Of a DNA stretch of 64,000 bases, positions 8,288 to 16,445 are shown in pieces. The DNA comes from Sphingomonas oleivorans (lineage in GTDB: Bacteria > Pseudomonadota > Alphaproteobacteria > Sphingomonadales > Sphingomonadaceae). Location: assembly GCF_003050615.1 (NCBI RefSeq), contig NZ_NWBU01000010.1, positions 95,165-159,164 of the forward strand. Direction: 5' to 3'. Below the pieces are notes generated by a model. That model did no database searches, had not been told where the DNA came from, and saw nothing but the letters and a program-made list of their open reading frames with translations. Numbering within the stretch: the first letter of the stretch is position 1; every line of letters starts with the position of its first letter. A program made the translations under genes and the position numbers.

Positions 8288-8730
8288 CAGCGTCGTCGGT
8301 CCGTCAGATCCGCGTCGAGTCCCTCTCCGCCGGGCTTGCCGTCCTTGCCATAGGATAGAAGGTCGAATCCACCTTCCTTGCCCGGGCTGCTATAGACATA
8401 GGGCCGGCCCCAGGGATCGACCGGCACCTGCGCCAGATAACCTTCGGCCGACCAGTTGGACGGGATCGGCCCGGTGGTCGGCTTTTCTGACAAGGCGGCG
8501 AGCCCTTGCTCGGTCGTCGGATAGTCGCCATTGTCGAGGCGATACATTTTCAGCGCGGCCGAGATGGTGCGCAGATCCGTGTTGGCGACGGTGACGCGCG
8601 CCTCGTCCGGGCGGCCGATCACGTTGGGCACGATCAGGGCGGCGACGAGCGCGATGATCGCGAGCACCACGATCATTTCGACGAGCGTCAGGCCCGCCTC
8701 CCGATTCGGGTGCGAACGCCGTTCTTTCAC
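8287..8730 (-). CDS. gspG: T2SS major pseudopilin GspG
   Basis: The main pseudopilus subunit. The prepilin site REAG is cleaved before LTLVEMIVVLAIIALVAALIVPNVIG. The C-terminal part carries LKMYRLDNGDYPTTEQGLAAL and a DPWGRPYVYSSPGKEGGFDLLSYG block with the usual calcium-site acidic residues. I prefer a GTG start at 8730, giving a normal leader of about 14 residues. ATGs at 8760 and 8766 would give an unusually long leader and leave only about 24 bases to the divergent gspL. No start has a clear ribosome binding site. First gene of the leftward set. Confidence 0.9.
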   Translation of the reverse strand: MKERRSHPNREAGLTLVEMIVVLAIIALVAALIVPNVIGRPDEARVTVANTDLRTISAALKMYRLDNGDYPTTEQGLAALSEKPTTGPIPSNWSAEGYLAQVPVDPWGRPYVYSSPGKEGGFDLLSYGKDGKPGGEGLDADLTDRRR

Positions 8731-8790
8731 GGAATTGTCACAAAATTGTTTCCGAAACATGATCATGACGGCTGCTATTGGGGCGCTGCG

Positions 8791-9933
8791 ATGAAACTAA
8801 TATTACAGCATTCACGATTGCATGCACGCCTTGCCGCATCGACAATCTCGAAGGTGCGCAACGCGGGCGGGCTCTGGTCGTTCCGGGGCGAGCGGATAGT
8901 GGCCATAAGCGAGGCGCCGGGCGGGCGGCCGACCGTCCTCGTCCCGTCCGAACATGTGCTGATGCTGGCCGTAGATCTGCCGATCGTATCGCGGCGCAAG
9001 CGGGTGGAGGCGCTGCCTTTCGCGATCGAGGACAGGCTGGCCGACCGGATCGAGGCGGTGCATGTCGCGATGGGCGCGGAGCTGGAGCCCCGGCGCTATC
9101 TGGTGGGGATCATCCGTCATGAGATGATGGCGGCCTGGCTGGAACGGCTGGAGGCGGCGGGCCTTGGCCATGCCGCGCTGGTGCCCGATGCGCTGCTCCT
9201 GCCACGGCCCGGCGCGGGGCAGTGGCTGGTCGACCTCGCCGAGGGGCGCGCCTGCGTCCGCACCGGCGACGGCATCGGCTTTGCCCTGCCCGAGACTCAG
9301 CTCAGGACCGCATGGATCGCCGCCGGCCGCCCAACCTGCATCGCGCATGGCGCGGCGCTGCCGCCGGAGATGATGGGCGAGGGAACGGACACCCTGCCGG
9401 AGAGGCCGGCCGAGTCGCCGCTCGATCTCCCGCTCGATCTGCGGCAGGGCGGCTATGCGCGGCGCCGTGGCGGGGCGAAGGGACCGTGGCGGCGGATCGG
9501 CACGGTCGCGGCCCTCGGCCTGGTCGCCCATGGCGCGATCGCGGCCGCCGATACGGCCGCGCTCGTTAATATCGCCCAGAAGCGCGAGGCGGAGGTTCGC
9601 GCGCTGCTGGCGACCGCGGCGCCCGGCCTTGCCCCCGACGGGGATGTGGTCGCGGCCGCGACCGACTTGCTGCCGGCCGAGGGCGGGGCGGCGCCGGGGC
9701 GCTTCCTGCCGCTGCTCGCGCGGACATCGGCGGCGCTTATACCGGTCGGCGGGGGGGTAGCGGTCCGCCGCCTTTCCTATGGCGAGAGCGAGGGTTCGCT
9801 GATGCTGGACCTGACCGAAGGCGAGGGCGCGGATCCGGATCGGGTGAAAGCGGCGCTCGCCGCAGCCGGCCTCGCCGCGACGCGCGAGGGGGACAGGATC
9901 ATGGTCCGCCAGCCGGAAGGAGCAGGGCGATGA
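8791..9933 (+). CDS. gspL: T2SS inner-membrane platform protein GspL
   Basis: About 380 residues. The N-terminal cytoplasmic actin-like domain (about 1-230, including EALPFAIEDRLADRIEAVHVA, typical of GspL) recruits the ATPase GspE. A membrane segment lies near 238-256, followed by a ferredoxin-like periplasmic domain. The ATG at 8791 is followed by an AT-rich 5' end unlike the rest of the gene, so a later start such as GTG 8854 cannot be excluded. It heads the rightward gspL-M-E-F operon and is divergent from gspG. Confidence 0.88.
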   Translation: MKLILQHSRLHARLAASTISKVRNAGGLWSFRGERIVAISEAPGGRPTVLVPSEHVLMLAVDLPIVSRRKRVEALPFAIEDRLADRIEAVHVAMGAELEPRRYLVGIIRHEMMAAWLERLEAAGLGHAALVPDALLLPRPGAGQWLVDLAEGRACVRTGDGIGFALPETQLRTAWIAAGRPTCIAHGAALPPEMMGEGTDTLPERPAESPLDLPLDLRQGGYARRRGGAKGPWRRIGTVAALGLVAHGAIAAADTAALVNIAQKREAEVRALLATAAPGLAPDGDVVAAATDLLPAEGGAAPGRFLPLLARTSAALIPVGGGVAVRRLSYGESEGSLMLDLTEGEGADPDRVKAALAAAGLAATREGDRIMVRQPEGAGR

Positions 9934-10433
9934 AGCCGCTCAAGCCGCCGCGCCTGCCCGCGCTCGATCCCCATTTCGCGCGACTCGCCTTGTGGTGGAG
10001 CGAACGCAGCCGCCGCGAGCAGCGATTGCTGGCGATCCTCGGTGCGGTCGCAGCACTCGTCCTCATCATGCAACTGGTCGTGCGCCCTGTGTTGGCGGCG
10101 CGCGCCACGGCGCTGGCGGATATCCGCACCTATGAGACGCTCGCCACCCGCCTGCGCGCCGCGGGTCCCAATCTGGGAAATCAGGGCAGGCGGCTGACGG
10201 GCGACGTTCCGACCGTCGTCAATGCCAGCATCGGCCAGTTCGGGCTTGCCGTGCAGAAGATGGAGCAGGAGGATGGGGCGACCCGGCTGGTGATCGCCGA
10301 TGCCTCCTACGAGTCGCTGATGCGCTGGCTGGCGGAGCTCGATCGGGCGAGCAGCCTGCGCCTGATCTCGCTGCGGCTCGATCGCCGGCCCGCGCCGGGC
10401 TTCGTCACCGCCGAACTGCTGCTGAGCCAATGA
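9930..10433 (+). CDS. gspM: T2SS inner-membrane protein GspM
   Basis: 167 residues. A short cytoplasmic N-terminus with LALWWSERSRREQRLLAILG leads to one membrane segment (about 32-50) and a periplasmic ferredoxin-like domain ending near RRPAPGFVTAELLLSQ. It overlaps gspL by 4 bases and gspE by 4 bases, as expected of a co-translated platform partner of GspL. Confidence 0.88.
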   Translation: MKPLKPPRLPALDPHFARLALWWSERSRREQRLLAILGAVAALVLIMQLVVRPVLAARATALADIRTYETLATRLRAAGPNLGNQGRRLTGDVPTVVNASIGQFGLAVQKMEQEDGATRLVIADASYESLMRWLAELDRASSLRLISLRLDRRPAPGFVTAELLLSQ

Positions 10434-11941
10434 TGGAAGAAATGGACGTAATCGAGGACGCCACGGCCGTCGCCGCCACCCAGCCGACGCTGCCTTATGG
10501 TTTCGCCAAGCGGAACGGGCTGGTCGTGCGGGCCGTGGCCGGGGGGCATGAATGCCTGCACAGGCCATCGATGGCGCTGCCGGCGATGCTGGAGGTGCAG
10601 CGGCTGTTCGGCCCGGGCCTGATCTTTGCGGAAGTCGGCGAGGCGGCGTTCGATGCGGCGTTGCGCGCCGAATATCGCGACAGCGCGAGCGAGGCGGCGG
10701 ATCTTGCGGGCGCCGCCGACAGCGATCTCGCGGCGCTGGCGGACAGCGTGGCGGAGGTGGACGACCTGCTCGACCAGCGCGACGATTCGCCCGTCATCCG
10801 CCTCATCAACGCGTTGCTGCTCGAGGCGGTGAAGGAAGGCGCGTCCGATATTCATGTCGAGATGCAGGAGAAGCGGCTGATCGTCCGCTTCCGCGTCGAT
10901 GGCGTGCTGCGCGACGTGGTGGAGCCCCGGCGTGCGCTGGCGCCGCTGCTCGTCAGCCGCATCAAGGTGATGGCGCGTCTCGACATCGCCGAGAAGCGCG
11001 TGCCGCAGGATGGGCGCGTGACGCTGCGCATCGGCGGCTATGATATCGACGCGCGCGTCTCCACCATACCGACCCAATATGGCGAGCGCGTCGTGCTGCG
11101 CCTGCTCGACCGAGGCGGGACCCAGCTCGACCTTTCGAGTCTGGGCATGTCGGCGCGCGACGTGGCGCTGTTCGGCAAGCTTTTGGAACGGCCGCACGGC
11201 ATCGTGCTCGTCACCGGGCCCACCGGATCGGGCAAGACGACGACGCTCTATGCTGCGCTCACCCGGCTGAACGACCGGCGGCGCAATATCATGACGGTCG
11301 AGGATCCGATCGAATATGAGCTGGAGGGGATCGGCCAGACGCAGGTCAATCCCAAGACGGATCTCACCTTCGCGCGCGGCCTGCGCGCGATCCTGCGCCA
11401 GGATCCGGACGTCATCATGGTTGGCGAGATTCGCGATCAGGAGACGGCGCAGGTAGCCGTCCGATCGAGCATGACCGGCCATTTCGTGCTTTCGACGCTG
11501 CACACCAACAGCGCGGTCGGCAGCGTCACCCGGCTGATCGACATGGGGGTGGAACGCTATCTGCTCGCGCCGATGGTGGTCGGGCTGATCGCGCAACGGC
11601 TGGTGCGCCGGCTCTGCCCCGCCTGCCGCCGGCCGGACCGGGCGAGCGAGACGGACAGCCTGCTGCTCGGCCGCGCGCTGGCAGCGGGCGATCCGGTCTG
11701 GCGGCCGGTCGGCTGCGAGGCCTGCCATGGCGAGGGCTATCGCGGGCGCGCGGGGCTTTATGAGGTGGTCGCAGCCGACGATCATTTCCGCGAACTGATT
11801 CATGACGGCGCGTCCGAAGCGGCGCTGACCCAGGCGGCGCGGGCACTGGGACCGAGCCTGCTCGATGACGGCATCGCCAAGCTGCGCGAGGGGATCAGCT
11901 CGGTCGAGGAAGTGGCGCGCGTCGTGCGGGACGATAGCTGA
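10430..11941 (+). CDS. gspE: T2SS assembly ATPase GspE
   Basis: 503-residue cytoplasmic AAA-type ATPase that powers pseudopilus extension. The N-terminal GspE/PilB domain is followed by Walker A GPTGSGKT (263-270), an aspartate box (MTVEDPIEYELEGIGQTQV), Walker B (DPDVIMVGEIRD) and the histidine box (STLHTNSA). The tetracysteine metal motif has Cys396, Cys399, Cys429 and Cys432. All key residues are intact. The start is ATG ATG directly overlapping the gspM stop. Confidence 0.96.
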   Translation: MMEEMDVIEDATAVAATQPTLPYGFAKRNGLVVRAVAGGHECLHRPSMALPAMLEVQRLFGPGLIFAEVGEAAFDAALRAEYRDSASEAADLAGAADSDLAALADSVAEVDDLLDQRDDSPVIRLINALLLEAVKEGASDIHVEMQEKRLIVRFRVDGVLRDVVEPRRALAPLLVSRIKVMARLDIAEKRVPQDGRVTLRIGGYDIDARVSTIPTQYGERVVLRLLDRGGTQLDLSSLGMSARDVALFGKLLERPHGIVLVTGPTGSGKTTTLYAALTRLNDRRRNIMTVEDPIEYELEGIGQTQVNPKTDLTFARGLRAILRQDPDVIMVGEIRDQETAQVAVRSSMTGHFVLSTLHTNSAVGSVTRLIDMGVERYLLAPMVVGLIAQRLVRRLCPACRRPDRASETDSLLLGRALAAGDPVWRPVGCEACHGEGYRGRAGLYEVVAADDHFRELIHDGASEAALTQAARALGPSLLDDGIAKLREGISSVEEVARVVRDDS

Positions 11942-13170
11942 TGCCCGCCTTTGTCTATCGCGCGGTCGATGCGGCGGGCGCCGAGCGCAAGGGCGTGATC
12001 GAGGCGGCGAGCGCGCTCGCCGCGCGGCGCTCGCTCCGCGATCGCGCGCTGCTGCCCGTCTCGGTCGAGATGGCGGCGGGCAAGGCAGTATCGACTGGCA
12101 AGACCTTCTCGCTGGCGAGGCTGCGCCGTCCCAGGGTGAGCGCCAGGGCGCTGGCGACGCTGACGCGGCAGATTTCGACGCTGGTGAGCAGCGACATCAA
12201 TATCGAGGAAGCGTTGCGTCTCGTCGCGGCACAGGCGGATGCGGCGGCGGTCAATTCGCTGCTGCTCGACGTGCGGGGCGCGATTCTCGATGGGCGCAGC
12301 TTCGCGAGGGCGCTGGCCGATCATCCCTCGGTCTTTCCCGAATTCTACCGCGCCTCGGTCGCGGCGGGCGAGCATTCGGGCAGGCTGGCGGACGTGCTCG
12401 CCCATCTCGCCGATTTCGTCGAGAATCGGCATCGCAACCAGCAGAAGGTGCAGCTCGCTCTACTCTATCCGGCGCTGCTGGGCGTCGTTTCGATGGGCAT
12501 GATGGTGCTGCTGCTGATCTATGTGGTGCCGGATATCGTCAAGGTGTTCGTTTCGCGCGGGGCGGACCTGCCCTTCCTCACGCGCGCGCTGATCGCGCTC
12601 AGCTCCGGCGCGCAAAGCTATGGCCTCGCCATCCTGCTCCTGCTGTTCATCGGTGGATTTTTCGGCGGACGCTGGCTCGCCGTGCCGGCCAACCGCCTCA
12701 GGATGGATGCCTTCCTATCGCGCACGCCGCCGATCGCGCGGTTCAGCCGGCAGAATAATGCGGCGCGCTTCGCGAGCAGCCTCGCGACTTTGGTGCAAAG
12801 CTCCGTGCCGCTGGTGGATGCGCTCCACGCCGCCGCCGCCGTCACCCCCAACCGCCATATTCGCGCGCGTGCGCAGACGGTGGCGATGCGCGTGCGCGAA
12901 GGGGCCAGTCTTCAGGCGGCGATGGCGGAGGCGGCGGTCTTCCCGTCGATGTTGGTCGCGATCGTGGCGAGCGGGGAGAGCAGCGGTCGGCTCGGCCCCG
13001 CGCTCGGTCGCGCCGCCGCCGAGCTCGATCGCGAGCTGGAGGCGCTGGTATCGACGCTCGTCTCGCTGGTCGAGCCGGCGGTGCTGTTGCTGATGGGGGG
13101 CATGGTGCTGCTGATGGTGCTCGCCATCCTGCTGCCGATCATCAATCTCAACAATCTGGTGGGCATGTGA
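11941..13170 (+). CDS. gspF: T2SS inner-membrane platform protein GspF
   Basis: 409 residues with the duplicated GspF/PilC architecture: two cytoplasmic helical bundles (about 70-165 and 275-365), each followed by membrane segments near 170-195, 220-240 and 378-400. Typical motifs are TLTRQISTLVSSDINIEEAL and FASSLATLVQSSVPLVDAL. Its ATG directly follows the gspE stop region with a one-base overlap. It is the rotor-like platform component pairing with GspE and GspL. It ends 4 bases before the convergent gspN. Confidence 0.95.
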   Translation: MPAFVYRAVDAAGAERKGVIEAASALAARRSLRDRALLPVSVEMAAGKAVSTGKTFSLARLRRPRVSARALATLTRQISTLVSSDINIEEALRLVAAQADAAAVNSLLLDVRGAILDGRSFARALADHPSVFPEFYRASVAAGEHSGRLADVLAHLADFVENRHRNQQKVQLALLYPALLGVVSMGMMVLLLIYVVPDIVKVFVSRGADLPFLTRALIALSSGAQSYGLAILLLLFIGGFFGGRWLAVPANRLRMDAFLSRTPPIARFSRQNNAARFASSLATLVQSSVPLVDALHAAAAVTPNRHIRARAQTVAMRVREGASLQAAMAEAAVFPSMLVAIVASGESSGRLGPALGRAAAELDRELEALVSTLVSLVEPAVLLLMGGMVLLMVLAILLPIINLNNLVGM

Positions 13171-13174
13171 TGCC

Positions 13175-13954
13175 CTACAGATTGGTCTCCAGCACCAGCC
13201 CGCCGGGCGTGGAGGCGAAGGGCAGCGCTTCGGCGCCGTCCGCCGTGACGCGCAGCCGGAGATGGCCTTCGGGCGAGACGCTGCCCTCGATCAGCTTGCG
13301 CCGGCGTTGGCCCTGCGGCGCGAGAGTGAGTTCGCTGCCTTGGTCCGGCCCTTGCGCGGCGATCGCGACGAGCGGCGCCACCGCAGTCGCGACGCCGCCC
13401 GCCTTGAGCCCGCAAGTGCCGGCATCGCTCAATATCTGGCCGGTAAAGCCTTGCGCCTTACCGCCGATCGCGGCGCGACGCAGATCGATGTTCAGTGGCA
13501 TATCGCAGCTGAAGGGCAGATCGGGCGCGATCGCGGCGAGCAGCGCGCCCGAGGCCTGGCCGCTCACTTGTTCGAGCAGCACGCCATCGGCACGGATAAG
13601 GGCCTGGCCCGCGACATCGCTGCCGGGGCCGGTTGTCTGCCAATCGAGCGCGAAGCCGAGGCGGGCGATCGAGCGGAGCGGCGCCCAGCGCCAGCCGAGG
13701 CGGGCGCCGCCCGGCACCGAGGCCTGGCCATTCCAGATCGTGCCGCCAATATCGGTGAAGCCGGCCGAGCGGGGCAGGACGAGCGCGGCGGGCGCGGTCG
13801 CGACCAGCGCCGCCAGATAGGTGCCGAGGCCGATCGACGCGAAGATGAGGATGCGCTGCAGCCGGCGCGAGACGACAGGAGCCTGAATTGGAAATGGATC
13901 GGCGACAATATCTGGGCCTTGCAGGGTCGGGCCTTCTCCTGTCCGCAATGTCAT
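13175..13954 (-). CDS. gspN: T2SS protein GspN
   Basis: About 259 residues. One N-terminal membrane segment (about 35-58) is followed by a periplasmic domain with GTIWNGQASVPGGARLGWRWAP, as in the GspN family, a nonessential T2SS component of unclear role. The ATG at 13954 is preferred over the adjoining GTG. The first 60 or so bases overlap head-to-head with the start of the opposite-strand gene at 13888, so the true start could be further in, although no later ATG is available before the membrane segment. Confidence 0.8.
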   Translation of the reverse strand: MTLRTGEGPTLQGPDIVADPFPIQAPVVSRRLQRILIFASIGLGTYLAALVATAPAALVLPRSAGFTDIGGTIWNGQASVPGGARLGWRWAPLRSIARLGFALDWQTTGPGSDVAGQALIRADGVLLEQVSGQASGALLAAIAPDLPFSCDMPLNIDLRRAAIGGKAQGFTGQILSDAGTCGLKAGGVATAVAPLVAIAAQGPDQGSELTLAPQGQRRRKLIEGSVSPEGHLRLRVTADGAEALPFASTPGGLVLETNL

Positions 13955-14949
13955 CACTCGTCGCTGTTCCCTCTTTGGCGGCGTCGAAGCGGCGCCAGCC
14001 GGCTGCCTTGCTCGTGCCGCTCAGCGGCGCATCCGCCGCACTCGGCCTTAGCATGCAGCGGGCGGCCGCACTTGCGCAACCGATCGATGGGCGCGACGCG
14101 CAGCTTTTCGTGTTTGACACGGGCGGCACGGCGGAAGGCGCGCAGGCGGCCGCGCGGCAAGCGATCCGGCGCGGCGCGAAGCTGATCCTGGGGCCGCTCT
14201 TCGCTGCCGAAGTGCGGCCGGTGCTGGCCGCTGCCGGCGGGCGGGTGCCCGTGCTGAGCTTCAGCAATGACGATTCGCTGCACGACAGCGGCGCCTTCCT
14301 GCTGGGGCTGACGCCGTCGCAGATGACGGGCGCGATCCTCCAATATGCCCGCAAGCGCGGTGTCCGCACCGTCGCCATGCCGGCGGGCGAGGGGAACTGG
14401 GCGCGCGCCGCGGCGGAAATGGCGACGCGGTTGCAGGGCGAGATCGGGATCAGCCTGATCACCGTCGCCGGGACCGATGCGGCGGCGCTCAGCCAGGCCA
14501 ATGGCGGTGAGCTTCCCGACGCGCTGTTCCTGCCCGATGGTGGGGCGGGCTTCATCGCCGCCGCCCGCGCGCTCAAGGGCAGCGGCGTGCAGATGCTCGG
14601 CACGATGCAGGCGCTGGACCATGCGCCGGCATCGCTCGCCGCGATCGAGGGGGCATGGCTGGCGGCACCCGATCCGGCCGCCTTCGCCCAGTTCGCGCGC
14701 GACCATCAGGCGCGCAACGGCGGCGCGCCCGGCGCGATCGCGGCGCTTGCCTATGATGCGGCGAACATCGCCAAGTCGCTAGCGACGGCAGGGCAGGTCG
14801 ATCGCGCGGGCCTGCTTGCCGGTGCCGGCTTTCCGGGCGTGACGGGCGCGGTGCGCTTCCGCGCGGACGGGACATGCGTGCGCGAGCTTTCGATCCTCGT
14901 TGCGGGCGCGGAGGGCTATAGCGCCGTCGATCGCAGTGCTTCGGCATGA
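13888..14949 (+). CDS. Tat-exported LpoA-like periplasmic ligand-binding protein
   Basis: About 353 residues. An N-terminal DRRQYLGLAGSGLLL segment resembles a twin-arginine signal, followed by a type I periplasmic-binding fold. Supporting motifs are LLVPLSGASAALG near the mature N-terminus, RRGAKLILGPLFAAEVRPV and VPVLSFSNDD. The pattern matches penicillin-binding protein activator (LpoA)/amino-acid-binding receptors. The TTG at 13888 has AGGAG 6 bases upstream; the ATG at 13894 is the alternative. It overlaps gspJ by 4 bases, so it is translated with the secretion genes. A role in wall remodelling for secretin or pseudopilus passage is only a guess. Confidence 0.75.
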   Translation: MEMDRRQYLGLAGSGLLLSAMSSLVAVPSLAASKRRQPAALLVPLSGASAALGLSMQRAAALAQPIDGRDAQLFVFDTGGTAEGAQAAARQAIRRGAKLILGPLFAAEVRPVLAAAGGRVPVLSFSNDDSLHDSGAFLLGLTPSQMTGAILQYARKRGVRTVAMPAGEGNWARAAAEMATRLQGEIGISLITVAGTDAAALSQANGGELPDALFLPDGGAGFIAAARALKGSGVQMLGTMQALDHAPASLAAIEGAWLAAPDPAAFAQFARDHQARNGGAPGAIAALAYDAANIAKSLATAGQVDRAGLLAGAGFPGVTGAVRFRADGTCVRELSILVAGAEGYSAVDRSASA

Positions 14950-15482
14950 GCAGGCGGGCGGGCGAGGCAGGCTTCACGCTCATCGAACTGATGATCTCGC
15001 TCGCCCTGTTCGGCCTGATCGCGCTGGCAGGCGTGGCGCTGGTCGATAGCGTGCTCGGCATCCGTGCGCGCACTGACGGGCGGCTGGAACGGCTGGGCGA
15101 CATGCAGCGGGCGATGTTCGTGCTGACCAACGATATCGAGCAGGTCGCGCGTGGGCCGGTGGTGGGGACAAGCGAGACGCTGTCCTTCAGCCGGCACATG
15201 GCGTCGGTGACGGGCCTGCCCGTGCCGGTTCATTATGCGCTCGCCGGCGGCACGCTCGGCCGCAGCCTCGGCACGGGCGGCACGCAGCGGCTGCTGACGC
15301 ACGTATCGGGGGTGCATTGGCGCTATTATAAACCGGGGCAGGGCTGGCTCGATCGCTGGCCGCCCGGTCAGGACCAGGCGCAGGCATGGCCCGCCGCCAT
15401 CTCGGTCGACATCATGCTCGATGGCGGGCCGGGATCGAGCGGCCTGCTGCGCCGTGTCGTTGCCTTGCCGTCGCGGCCATGA
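14946..15482 (+). CDS. gspJ: T2SS minor pseudopilin GspJ
   Basis: 178 residues. The leader MSRRAGEAG is cleaved before FTLIELMISLALFGLIALAG, with Glu at mature position 5. GspJ-like features are RLGDMQRAMFVLTNDIEQVA and LLTHVSGVHWRYY. The start overlaps the preceding gene by 4 bases and the stop overlaps gspK by 4 bases. With GspI and GspK it should form the pseudopilus tip. It is separated on the chromosome from gspI, on the opposite strand. Confidence 0.9.
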   Translation: MSRRAGEAGFTLIELMISLALFGLIALAGVALVDSVLGIRARTDGRLERLGDMQRAMFVLTNDIEQVARGPVVGTSETLSFSRHMASVTGLPVPVHYALAGGTLGRSLGTGGTQRLLTHVSGVHWRYYKPGQGWLDRWPPGQDQAQAWPAAISVDIMLDGGPGSSGLLRRVVALPSRP

Positions 15483-16372
15483 GGGGCATGCGCAAAGCGG
15501 CCGGGCCGGAAGGCGAACGCGGCATGATCCTCGTCAATGTGCTGCTGTTCGTCGCGATCGCGAGCGGGATCGTGATGCTGATGATCACGGCGGAGGATGG
15601 CGCGCTCCAGCGCGCGACGCGGCTCAGCGAGGCGGCGCATGCGCAGGCGGCGGCGAATGGCGGCGAGCTTTCCGCGATCGTGGCGCTGCGCCGCGACGGG
15701 CTGGTGGCCTTCGATACCGACAATAGCCGCGAGCCATGGGCCGCGCTTGCCGAGCGCGCGGCACCGATCAAGGGCGGCAGCTTCGATCTCGCCATCGCCG
15801 ATGCACAGGGCCGCTTCAACGTGAACCTGCTGATGAAGGACGATCCGGCGGCGTTGCAACTGTTCGGCCGGATCGGGTCGGCGCTGGGCATCCAGCCCGA
15901 GCTGATCGCGCAGGCCATCACTCATATTCGGCTGTCCGGTCCGATTTCCGATCTGGGCCCGCTGAGTGGCGCGGCGGCGCTCAAGCCCGAGCTGCTCGCC
16001 CGCCTGTCCGGCCTCGTCACCGCGCTGCCTCGGGATCGGGACACGAAGATCAACGTCAACAGCGTGAGCGAGGATCTGCTGGGTATCATGCTTGACAATC
16101 CGGTGGCGGCGCATGGGCTGATCGAGCTGCGCAAGCGGCGCGGCTGGCTGACCCAGGCCGATTTCGATGCACAGCAGGCGCCGCTGCCGCCGATCGCGGG
16201 CTTCACCTCCGACATCTATTGGGTGCGCAGCCGCGTGACGATCGGCGATACCAGCCGGCAACTCACCAGCCTGCTCGTGCGGCAGCGCGATGCGCAGGGC
16301 GTGACGGTGCGCCCCGTCGCGCGCTGGCGCGGTGTCGCCGTGCCCGCCCAGGCGCCGCCGCTGCCTTTCTGA
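15479..16372 (+). CDS. gspK: T2SS minor pseudopilin GspK
   Basis: 297 residues. The leader ends EGERG, cleaved before MILVNVLLFVAIASGIVMLM. It lacks the Glu at position 5, which is normal for GspK, the cap of the pseudopilus. It has the large helical domain of the family, with GRFNVNLLMKDD and INVNSVSEDLLG. The ATG at 15479 overlaps the gspJ stop; upstream in-frame sequence is a shadow of gspJ. Last gene of the secretion locus. Confidence 0.92.
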   Translation: MRGMRKAAGPEGERGMILVNVLLFVAIASGIVMLMITAEDGALQRATRLSEAAHAQAAANGGELSAIVALRRDGLVAFDTDNSREPWAALAERAAPIKGGSFDLAIADAQGRFNVNLLMKDDPAALQLFGRIGSALGIQPELIAQAITHIRLSGPISDLGPLSGAAALKPELLARLSGLVTALPRDRDTKINVNSVSEDLLGIMLDNPVAAHGLIELRKRRGWLTQADFDAQQAPLPPIAGFTSDIYWVRSRVTIGDTSRQLTSLLVRQRDAQGVTVRPVARWRGVAVPAQAPPLPF

Positions 16373-16445
16373 TCCCGTAGCCCAGGCGGTTGCAGGCGGA
16401 GCGCGGCCAAGCGTAACATCCCCTCCAAAGAACAGGAGAGGATGG

